From the NCBI GenBank assembly GCA_964615935.1, contig CAZTTG010000013.1:20420-84419 (forward strand): a DNA stretch of 64,000 bases. Reading direction: 5' to 3'. Positions 57,929-64,000 of the stretch are shown here, one piece after another. The notes below the pieces were generated by a model. It saw only the letters and a list, made by a program, of their open reading frames with translations. It was not told where the DNA came from and made no database searches. Made by a program: the position numbers and the translations under genes. The stretch's first letter is position 1. Each line of letters begins with the position of its first letter. The stretch comes from CAZTTG01 sp964615935 (lineage in GTDB: Bacteria > Planctomycetota > UBA1135 > GCA-002686595).

Positions 57929-59217
57929 GTCGGCCGCAGCGCACACTGAAGACGGCGGTCGAGTTCGCGGGGGTCGGGCTCCACTCCGGGGAGCACGTAC
58001 GGGCGCGCTGCCTGCCGGCGCCCCAGGGCACCGGGGTGGCCTTCGTGCGCACCGATCTGCCGGACTCCCAGGAGATCCCCGCCCGGGTCTCCTACCGCTC
58101 CCCGGTGGACCGCCGCACCCGGCTGCACCGGGGCGGGGCCGAGGTGGACACCGTGGAGCACGTGCTGGCGGTGTGCTTCGGCCTGCGCGTCGACAACCTG
58201 CGGATCGAGGTCTCGGGCGGCGAGATGCCCGACCTCGACGGCAGCGCCCTCGGCCTGCTGGGCCTGTTCCAGCAGGCCGGCACGGTCGAGCAGCGCGACG
58301 AGGCGCGGGTCTTCCAGCTGGATCGGCCGCTCTACGTGCGCGATGGAGCCGCCACCCTGGTGGCCCTGCCCTCGGATCGGACGGCGCTGAACCTGCAGTA
58401 CTTCGCCTCCTTCGAGGAGCCCGGGGTGGAGGACGGCTCCTACCAGCTCGAAGTGTGCCCCGAGACCTTCGCCGAGGAGCTGGCCGGGGCGCGCACCTTC
58501 TGCCTGGCCTCCGAGGTGGAGGCCCTGCGCAGCGCCGGCTTCGGCAAGGGCGCCAACCGGGAGAACACGATCATCCTGGGGGACCCCGAGTCCGAGATGC
58601 GCATGCCGCAGGAGCCCGTGCGGCACAAGATGCTCGACCTGCTGGGGGACCTGGCGCTGCTGGGCGCCGACCTGCAGGCCCACATCATCGCCACTCGCTC
58701 CGGGCACGCCACCAACGCCGAGCTGGTGCGGCAGCTGGTCGACCTGATGCAGGAGCAGGAGACCGGCGGCCTGATCAAGCGCGAGTCGGGCCTCGACGTG
58801 CGGGAGATCATGCGCATGCTCCCGCACCGCTATCCCTTCGTGATGGTGGATCGGGTGATCGAGATCGACGGCTACCAGCGCGCGGTGGGGATCAAGAACG
58901 TCTCCGTCAACGAGCCCTACTTCCAGGGGCACTTCCCCAACGCGCCCCTGATGCCGGGCGTGCTCCAGCTCGAGGCGATGGCCCAGCTGGCGGGCGTCCT
59001 CCTGCTGCGCAAGCTCGAGAACACCGGCAAGCTGGCCGTGCTGTGGGCCATCGACAAGGTGAAGATGCGCGGCTCGGTGGTCCCCGGCGACCAGCTGCGC
59101 CTGGAGGTCGAGACCCTGCGCATGAAGGGCAAGACGGCCCAGGTGAAGGGCGTGGGGACCGTCGCCGGCCGGGTCGTGTGCGAGGCCACCCTGATGTTCA
59201 CCATGGTCGACGCCTGA
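57925..59217 (+). CDS. lpxC-fabZ: Bifunctional LpxC deacetylase / FabZ dehydratase
   Basis: A 430-residue fusion. LpxC part (about 1-275): GVGLHSGEHV, TVEHVLAVCFGLRVDN with the first zinc His, PDLDGSALG, and HKMLDLLGDLALLG (about 233) with the remaining zinc ligands HxxxD. FabZ part (about 285-430): IMRMLPHRYPFVMVDRV, GHFPNAPLMPGVLQLEAMAQ with catalytic His and Glu, and KVKMRGSVVPGDQL. LpxC removes acetyl from UDP-3-O-acyl-GlcNAc, the committed step of lipid A synthesis; FabZ dehydrates 3-hydroxyacyl-ACP. The fusion balances their competition for hydroxyacyl-ACP and is known from Bacteroidetes and some other phyla. GTG start (GTGA overlap). Confidence 0.94.
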   Translation: MSRPQRTLKTAVEFAGVGLHSGEHVRARCLPAPQGTGVAFVRTDLPDSQEIPARVSYRSPVDRRTRLHRGGAEVDTVEHVLAVCFGLRVDNLRIEVSGGEMPDLDGSALGLLGLFQQAGTVEQRDEARVFQLDRPLYVRDGAATLVALPSDRTALNLQYFASFEEPGVEDGSYQLEVCPETFAEELAGARTFCLASEVEALRSAGFGKGANRENTIILGDPESEMRMPQEPVRHKMLDLLGDLALLGADLQAHIIATRSGHATNAELVRQLVDLMQEQETGGLIKRESGLDVREIMRMLPHRYPFVMVDRVIEIDGYQRAVGIKNVSVNEPYFQGHFPNAPLMPGVLQLEAMAQLAGVLLLRKLENTGKLAVLWAIDKVKMRGSVVPGDQLRLEVETLRMKGKTAQVKGVGTVAGRVVCEATLMFTMVDA

Positions 59218-59229
59218 CCGGGTCCCGCC

Positions 59230-60081
59230 ATGACGTCGCGCTTCCACCCCACCGCCGTGATCCACCCCGGGGCCGAGCTCGGGGTCGGGGTCGAGGTCGG
59301 ACCCTACAGCGTCATCGGGCCCGACGTGCGGATCGGCGATCGGACCCGCATGGGCCCCCACGTGGTGGTCGAGGGGGTCACCCAGATCGGCGAGGAGAAC
59401 GCCGTCGTGGGGCAGGCCAACCTGGGCGGTCCGCCCCAGGACCTGTCCTACCGGGGCGAGAAGACGCGGCTGATCATCGGGGACCGCAACACCATCCGCG
59501 AGTTCACCACGGTGAACCGCGGCACGGTGAAGGGTGGCGGCATCACCCGCATCGGCAACGACTGCCTGCTGATGGCCTGCTGCCACGTGGCCCACGACTG
59601 CGTCCTCGAGGACCGCGTGATCATGGCCAACTGCGCGCTGCTCGCCGGGCACGTCTTCGTGGGCGAGGGCGCCAACATCAGCGGAGGCTCGGCGGCCCAC
59701 CACTTCACGACCATCGGCGCCCACGCCTACGTGGGCGGGATGTCCCGTATGGTCCAGGACGTACCGCCCTTCATGCTCCTGGAGGGTCACCCGGCCCGGG
59801 TGCGCGGGGTCAACGTGGTCGGTCTGAGGCGCTCGGGATTCAGCGAGGAGGACCTCAAGTCCATCCGCTCCGCCTTCCGCCTCATCTACCGCTCCGGCAA
59901 TCCCCGGCGGCGCTCGCTGGAGATCCTCAAGGACGGCAGCCATCCGTCCAAGCCGGTGCAGCGCCTCGTCGAGGCGCTGGAGAGGAGTGATCGAGGCGTG
60001 AACGGCCGCTACCGCGAGAGTCTGCGGGAGAGCTTCGCGCAGGACGGCCGCCGGCTCATCCTGGGCGAGGAGGAGGAGTAG
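59230..60081 (+). CDS. lpxA: UDP-N-acetylglucosamine O-acyltransferase
   Basis: A 283-residue LpxA. Hexapeptide repeats run from residue 5 (FHPTAVIHPGAELG); GPPQDLSYRGEKTRLIIGD, IREFTTVNRGT and the catalytic-region MACCHVAHDCVLEDRVIMAN are diagnostic, followed by EGHPARVRGVNVVGLRRSGF and a helical C-terminal domain. It adds the first 3-hydroxyacyl chain to UDP-GlcNAc. It lies 12 bases after lpxC-fabZ and 1 base before the oxidoreductase gene. Confidence 0.95.
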   Translation: MTSRFHPTAVIHPGAELGVGVEVGPYSVIGPDVRIGDRTRMGPHVVVEGVTQIGEENAVVGQANLGGPPQDLSYRGEKTRLIIGDRNTIREFTTVNRGTVKGGGITRIGNDCLLMACCHVAHDCVLEDRVIMANCALLAGHVFVGEGANISGGSAAHHFTTIGAHAYVGGMSRMVQDVPPFMLLEGHPARVRGVNVVGLRRSGFSEEDLKSIRSAFRLIYRSGNPRRRSLEILKDGSHPSKPVQRLVEALERSDRGVNGRYRESLRESFAQDGRRLILGEEEE

Positions 60082-60082
60082 C

Positions 60083-61117
60083 ATGGACCTCGATCCGGTG
60101 GAGGGCGACGCGCGCAGTCTGCGGGTGGCGGTGGTGGGAGTGGGCCGCCTGGGGCGCTTCCACGCCCGCATCTACTCGGAGCGGCCCGACGCGGAGCTGG
60201 TGGCGGTGGTCGACCGGGACCGCGACCGCACGGCCGGGGTGGCCGACGAGCTCGGCACGAGGGCGGCGGCCTCCCTGGACGATCTCCCCCGCGAGCTCGA
60301 CGCCGTCAGCGTGGCGGTGCCGACGATCTTCCACGCCGAGGTCGCCGTGCCGCTCCTCCTGCGGGGCATCCCCTGCCTGGTGGAGAAGCCCCTGGCCTCG
60401 GATCTGGAGCAGGCGGACGCGATCCTGGACGCCGCCCGGCGGGGGGGGACTCAGGTGGCCGTCGGCCACGTCGAGCGTTTCCAGCCGGGCCTGCGCAAGG
60501 TCCTCGAGCTGGGGATACGGCCGCGCTTCATCGAGTGCCACCGGCTGGCCCCCTTCAGCTTTCGCAGCACCGACATCGGTGTGGTGCACGACCTGATGAT
60601 CCACGATCTGGACCTGATCCTGGAGCTCATGGACGGCGCCGAGGTCGAGTCGATCGACGTGGCCGGCGGCCGGATCCTGACCGATCGGGAGGACATGGCC
60701 TCGGCGCGCATCGCGTTCCGGGGGGGAGCCCGCGCCAACGTGACCGCCAGTCGTGTCTCCCTGGAGCCGATGCGGCGCTTCCGCCTGTTCTCGAGGGACG
60801 CCTACATCAGCCTCGACTTCCACGAGAACCGCGGTCGCATGGTCCGCAAGGGGAAGGGCTGGGAGGAGGGCCGCGCCCGGCTGCGTCAGCTCGATCCCCT
60901 GCAGCTGGCGGCGCAGGCGGGGTCGCTGGGCGGGGACCTGATCGAGATCGTCGAGCTCGAGTTCGACCAGCACGACCGGCCGCTGCAGGCGGAGCTGGCC
61001 TCCTTCCTGGACGCCGTGCGGCGCGGCGTCGCCCCGGAGGTCACCGGCGAGGACGGCCGCCACGCGCTGGAGCTGGCGGACCGCATCAGCGCCGCCGTGC
61101 GCGCGGAGAGCTGGTAG
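60083..61117 (+). CDS. Gfo/Idh/MocA-family NAD(P)-dependent oxidoreductase
   Basis: A 344-residue oxidoreductase: Rossmann motif VAVVGVGRLGRFHARIY, the EKPLASD Lys motif near residue 105 and the catalytic-type HDLMIHDLDLILEL around 175. The family oxidises or reduces sugars. Directly downstream of lpxA such a gene is sometimes a UDP-GlcNAc 3-dehydrogenase (GnnA) that, with the aminotransferase GnnB, makes the substrate for amide-linked lipid A. No GnnB is in view, so this is only a hypothesis. It is the last gene of the dnaB-bamA-lpx operon. Confidence 0.8.
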   Translation: MDLDPVEGDARSLRVAVVGVGRLGRFHARIYSERPDAELVAVVDRDRDRTAGVADELGTRAAASLDDLPRELDAVSVAVPTIFHAEVAVPLLLRGIPCLVEKPLASDLEQADAILDAARRGGTQVAVGHVERFQPGLRKVLELGIRPRFIECHRLAPFSFRSTDIGVVHDLMIHDLDLILELMDGAEVESIDVAGGRILTDREDMASARIAFRGGARANVTASRVSLEPMRRFRLFSRDAYISLDFHENRGRMVRKGKGWEEGRARLRQLDPLQLAAQAGSLGGDLIEIVELEFDQHDRPLQAELASFLDAVRRGVAPEVTGEDGRHALELADRISAAVRAESW

Positions 61118-61381
61118 GGCGGAACGGAAGGCGGGCTGCGCGGGCCTCGGTGCGGGTGGAGCGCTCCCAGCGCCATTGGGATGGCCCCCCACCCTCGGGG
61201 ACTGTCCCTGGATCCCCGGGTTGCGCTCTGCGGGGGAAAAACGCGTCGTCCCCGGGATCCCGCCCGGGCCAGGTCATCCGACGGGGCCCGAGCGCGGCCG
61301 TGCCGGCAGGGGGGGAGGGCCGGCTCGGCTCGCTCCGGCCTCCCTTCCGGAGGCCCCCTCGGGGCCTCCCGACGAGGCCGA
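61118..61381. other. Intergenic spacer before the 6S RNA promoter
   Basis: Non-coding. It holds several G+C palindromic patches (for example CCTTCCGGAGG near 61343-61353) that may terminate the lpx operon. No gene was found. Confidence 0.5.
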
Positions 61382-61410
61382 TTGAGCCCTCGGCGCTCCC
61401 GTGCTAGCTT
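61382..61410 (+). promoter_or_regulatory. Promoter of the 6S RNA gene
   Basis: TTGAGC (61382-61387), 17-base spacer, TAGCTT (61405-61410) preceded by TGC (extended -10). Transcription would start near 61416, at the base of the RNA's closing stem. Confidence 0.6.
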
Positions 61411-61415
61411 GCAGG

Positions 61416-61592
61416 TACGGGGGATCCCCTGGCTTGCAGGTGATCCGTCCACGAACCCTGGAGCCTAACGAACTCGACTTGGGCCCGTCCCGTCGCTCGC
61501 GGAAGCCCGCAGCACGGTGGGCCCACCTGGAACCAGCGGTTCCGGGACGGGACGGACACGGCAGCGCCGGGCCCCCCGATCCTCCCCCCCGA
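61416..61592 (+). ncRNA. ssrS: 6S RNA (RNA polymerase-binding regulatory RNA)
   Basis: About 177 nt with the rod shape of 6S RNA. Closing stems: CCTGGCTTGC with GCAGCGCCGGG, and TCCGTCC (61444-61450) with GGACGGA (61550-61556). Then a large central bubble whose 5' side holds CCCTGGAGCCTAACG and whose 3' side holds CACCTGGAACC, then AGC, then GGTTCC, a 6-bp hairpin in the position of the E. coli 6S CACCUUGAACC-GGGUUC hairpin. The apical arm pairs GGGCCC with GGGCCC (61481-61522) and ends in a GCGG/CCCGC hairpin. 6S RNA mimics an open promoter and sequesters sigma70 RNA polymerase in stationary phase. The assignment rests on structure and short sequence matches only. Confidence 0.78.
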
Positions 61593-61676
61593 GGTCTCGA
61601 GCGAGCGGCGTGCGCGGGAGGCGATCGCGACCGGCGGTCCGGAGAAGGGCCACGGCCGCTCCGGCCACGAGATCGC

Positions 61677-61704
61677 TTTGCTATCCGTCCCCGGCGGCTA
61701 TGAT
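61677..61704 (+). promoter_or_regulatory. Promoter of the L,D-transpeptidase gene
   Basis: TTTGCT (61677-61682), 16-base spacer, TATGAT (61699-61704), about 70 bases before the ATG. Confidence 0.5.
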
Positions 61705-61775
61705 CCGGGTTCGCGGGGCCGATTGGACGCGGGCCCGTTTCTCAGGAGCCAGGGCCACCGCCAGCGGGGGGAAGC

Positions 61776-63134
61776 ATGCGCTCAATCGCCTACGGTCTGA
61801 TCTTGTCGGCCATCGTCCTGATGGTGTTCGCGGTGGTCTTCGGTGGACGCGACCGGGAGGCGCGCGCAGAGGAGGGGCCGTCCGGGCCCGCCTCCGAAAC
61901 GCTGCAGGACGAGGGAGGCTCTCCGGCCGGGCACGGCGAGGAGGTCGAGCCCGAGCCCGGCATCCTGGGCGGATCCGAGGCGGTCGGCGACCTGGGGGGA
62001 CCCGAAGCCGAGCCCGGGGAGACTCCCGACGAGCCCATCTGGGAGAATCTGGACTGGGCCGCGCCCGACGCCGCGCGCACCATCGAGCTGGAGACCGAGG
62101 TGGCCGGCGCGCTGGTGCACCGGGGGCCGGCCGAGCTGGCGCGCCTCCTCGCCGAGCGGGGTGGGGAGCTGTCCGATTCGCGCCGCAACCTGGTGCTGGC
62201 CTTCTCCGCGGCCCTGGCGGGTGGGCGCGAGCAGGCTGCGCGAGCGCGTGAGGGGCTGCAGGCGGGCGAGGACCTTGCGCCCGCCGAGCTGCGCCTCCTG
62301 GACGTGGCGCTGGGTCACCCGGGTGCAGCCCCGCTGCCCGCCGCGGCCGGCCAGGCGAGCCCCATCGCCCTGGCCATGAGCATGCGCCTGGCCATGCGAG
62401 ACGGACGGCGGGCGCTGAAGAGGGGCGAGTACGAGCGCGCCGCGGGGCTCCTCTCCCAGGCGCTCCTCGATGAGCTGGGAGCGCCCTGGGACTCGGAGCG
62501 CGCGACCCTGGCCGCGCTGTCGAAGGACCTGGGAGACGCGCAGGAGCAGCACCGCTGGAACCGCGAGGGGAACTGGCCGTCGATCGAGCTGAAGGTCGAG
62601 CAGGGGGACAGCCTCGTGGCCATCCGCAAGCGGGTGCTCGAGAGCCGACCCGACCTGATCCTGTGCACGGGTCTCATCGATCGCGTCAACGGGCTCCGCG
62701 GGCGCTACCTGCAGCCGAAGCAGGTGCTGCGCGTGCCCACCGAGCGCTCCAGCATGCTGGTGGACCTGAGCTCCCGGTGGGCCGTCCTGCGGCACGGGGC
62801 AGAGGCAGTCGCCGCCTGGGAGGTGGGGATCGGTCGGTCCGGAGAGGACACGCCTGTGGGCGAGTTCACGGTGGGGGACAAGAAGGAGGAACCCATGTGG
62901 TTCCGCCGGGGGGAGGCCCCGGTGCCCTACGGGGATCCCGAGAATCCCCTGGGGAGCCGCTGGCTGGGCTGGCACGACGTCCACGGGCCGACCTCGCTCG
63001 GGTTTCACGGGACCAACGAGCCCGACAGCATCGGAAATCCGGTCAGCGAGGGCTGCATCCGGATGCGAAACGGGGAGGTCGAGGTTCTCTTCGACATCCT
63101 CCCGATCGGCGCGAGCGTGACCGTGCGGCTCTGA
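61776..63134 (+). CDS. L,D-transpeptidase (YkuD domain) with LysM-like region
   Basis: A 452-residue protein with an N-terminal signal or anchor (IAYGLILSAIVLMVFAVVFGG), an acidic low-complexity linker, a helical repeat region (about 100-250), a LysM-like stretch (IELKVEQGDSLVAIRKRV, about 270-315) and a C-terminal YkuD catalytic domain (about 320-452). Catalytic residues are in GFHGTNEPDSIGNPVSEGCI followed by RM (His, and Cys of SxGCxR). Such enzymes form 3-3 peptidoglycan cross-links or attach proteins to peptidoglycan, using a stem peptide containing DAP. It is a single gene between the 6S RNA and the rRNA operon. Confidence 0.85.
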   Translation: MRSIAYGLILSAIVLMVFAVVFGGRDREARAEEGPSGPASETLQDEGGSPAGHGEEVEPEPGILGGSEAVGDLGGPEAEPGETPDEPIWENLDWAAPDAARTIELETEVAGALVHRGPAELARLLAERGGELSDSRRNLVLAFSAALAGGREQAARAREGLQAGEDLAPAELRLLDVALGHPGAAPLPAAAGQASPIALAMSMRLAMRDGRRALKRGEYERAAGLLSQALLDELGAPWDSERATLAALSKDLGDAQEQHRWNREGNWPSIELKVEQGDSLVAIRKRVLESRPDLILCTGLIDRVNGLRGRYLQPKQVLRVPTERSSMLVDLSSRWAVLRHGAEAVAAWEVGIGRSGEDTPVGEFTVGDKKEEPMWFRRGEAPVPYGDPENPLGSRWLGWHDVHGPTSLGFHGTNEPDSIGNPVSEGCIRMRNGEVEVLFDILPIGASVTVRL

Positions 63135-63391
63135 TTCTGGCCCATGTGACCGTAACTCGCTGTACTATAGGCAGTTATGGATGTTCAGTGGGGGGCGAGG
63201 GCACGACCCGAGCCGATGGGCGGGGGGGAGCGAGGCCGTTCGGGCCCGTGCGGCGCCTCACCGGAGAGCTGGCCGGCCCTCCACGAGACGGGATCGGCCG
63301 CAGATTCCCCCTGACAGGGTCCTTGTAGTCCCTTTACAGGCAAGGGATTACGACGCCGTCTGGAAGTGCATGGGCTTTTCCCTCGGGCCGG

Positions 63392-63419
63392 TTGACTGGG
63401 TCCCCAGAAGACCTATCAT
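63392..63419 (+). promoter_or_regulatory. Main rRNA operon promoter
   Basis: TTGACT (63392-63397), 16-base spacer, TATCAT (63414-63419): the best sigma70 match in the window, about 215 bases before the mature 16S 5' end. Confidence 0.65.
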
Positions 63420-63508
63420 CCCTCTCCCTCGCGGTGGGTCCGACCCATGGCGACCCACCGGAGACTGAGATCACACGGGGCCGAGCGCGGCCCTGTGGAG
63501 AGTCGTGA

Positions 63509-63521
63509 GGCTCTTTGAAAA
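63509..63521 (+). promoter_or_regulatory. boxA-like antitermination site in the rRNA leader
   Basis: GGCTCTTTGAAAA resembles the bacterial boxA consensus (TGCTCTTTAACA) that loads NusB/S10 on rRNA transcripts. Its position in the leader before 16S supports it. Confidence 0.6.
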
Positions 63522-63632
63522 CAAGGGTGACCTTCGTGCTCGTGCGAGCAAGCGAGTCCTGTCCGCAGGAGACCGCCCTTCGGGGCGATCACTCCAGCGG
63601 GTAGGCCTCCCATCATTGAGATCAAGCTTTTT

Positions 63633-64000
63633 GAAGTGAAGGGTTTGATCCTGGCTCAGAACGAACGTTAGCGGTGTGGATTAGGCATGCAAGTCGTGCG
63701 TGAACGCCACCTTCGGGTGGTCAGTAAAGCGGCGAACGGGTGAGTAACACGTAACCAACCTGCCCCTGAGATCGGAATAACCACTGGAAACGGTGGCTAA
63801 TGCCGGATGGTCCTGCGCTTGGGCATCCTTGCGCAGGTAAACGGTGGCCCTGCCACTGCTCGGGGAGGGGGTTGCGGCCTATTAGCTTGTTGGTGAGGTA
63901 ACGGCTCACCAAGGCGGTTATGGGTAGCGGGTCTGAGAGGATGGCCCGTCACACTGGGACTGAGACACTGCCCAGACTCCTACGGGAGGCTGCAGTCGAG
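63633..64000 (+). rRNA. rrs: 16S ribosomal RNA, 5' part (cut by right edge)
   Basis: GGGTTTGATCCTGGCTCAG (63641-63659) is the universal 27F region; 63633 corresponds to about position 1 by alignment to the E. coli start. ATTAGGCATGCAAGTCG, GGCGAACGGGTGAGTAAC and ACTCCTACGGGAGGCTGCAG follow in order. The first 368 bases are present. The sequence GATTAGGCATGCAAGTCG, and GGCTGCAGTCGAG at the end, point to Planctomycetota. The EUB338 target region carries one change, GGAGGCTGC instead of GGAGGCAGC. Confidence 0.97.

Larger units (their letters stand above)
63135..63632 (+). other. rRNA operon promoter and leader region
   Basis: Non-coding. A TACTAT box at 63163-63168 is a weak first promoter candidate; the main promoter and boxA are listed separately. 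The leader contains two stable hairpins: TCCTG-TCCG-CAGGA (63557-63570) and a UUCG-tetraloop hairpin CGCCC-TTCG-GGGCG (63574-63587). These probably take part in 16S precursor folding and processing. Confidence 0.6.

Overview
The window is one contiguous piece of a very G+C-rich Gram-negative chromosome, most likely a deep-branching Planctomycetota lineage. The support is: (i) the 5' part of a 16S rRNA gene at the right edge, with planctomycete-like signatures (TTAGGCATGCAAGTCG, and GGCTGCAGTCGAG at the right end); (ii) a fused LpxC-FabZ enzyme; (iii) secreted metallopeptidase-like, DUF1028-like and repeat proteins together with Ser/Thr kinase and FHA signalling. No insertion sequence, prophage, CRISPR array or tRNA was seen. 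It reads as core chromosome with accessory genes between conserved blocks.

Layout. 1-0.9 kb: end of a biotin-dependent acyl-CoA carboxylase (biotin carboxylase C-terminus plus biotinyl protein). 1-7 kb: a secreted four-repeat protein, a decayed TPP-decarboxylase fragment, a lysine/diaminopimelate pair (dapE-like, dapD) and a secreted DUF1028 protein. 7-10 kb: a hybrid histidine kinase. 10-15.6 kb, minus strand: FadB-type beta-oxidation protein, a degenerate PaaK-like protein, a membrane SGNH hydrolase and a site-2 protease. 15.8-33.5 kb: a long envelope block with a GT9 glycosyltransferase, a HAD/P-loop fusion, RNA polymerase omega, lpxK, an LpxL-like acyltransferase, hldE, a B12-type radical SAM protein, a second split heptose kinase/adenylyltransferase pair, a TauE-type exporter, Nudix and CPBP proteins, an M14 lipoprotein peptidase (minus strand), two more GT9 enzymes and a crotonase. 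33.5-38.1 kb: a broken regulatory-like-domain protein, GT4, a methyltransferase divergent from a sulfatase-superfamily enzyme across a palindrome, and a cysteine-cluster protein. 38.3-45.5 kb: a signalling group of FHA-GAF-sigma54 activator, secreted degenerate metallopeptidase and receptor-like Ser/Thr kinase.

From 46.5 kb the content is conserved housekeeping: psd (minus), then glmU-prs-rplY, pth-rpsF-rpsR-rplI, dnaB-bamA-lpxD-lpxC/fabZ-lpxA-Gfo/Idh oxidoreductase. A structurally convincing 6S RNA with its own promoter follows, then an L,D-transpeptidase, then an rRNA promoter, boxA-like antiterminator and 16S rRNA.

Together the genes support lipid A synthesis (lpxA, lpxC/fabZ, lpxD, lpxK, acyltransferase), heptose activation and transfer (hldE, the hldA/hldC-like pair, three GT9 enzymes) and outer-membrane assembly (bamA), so an LPS-bearing outer membrane is predicted. 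Most genes are packed in operons with 4-nt ATGA or GTGA overlaps. Promoters were found mainly at operon heads, several with a TATGCT-type -10 box. All functions are inferred from motifs read by eye; no database search was run.
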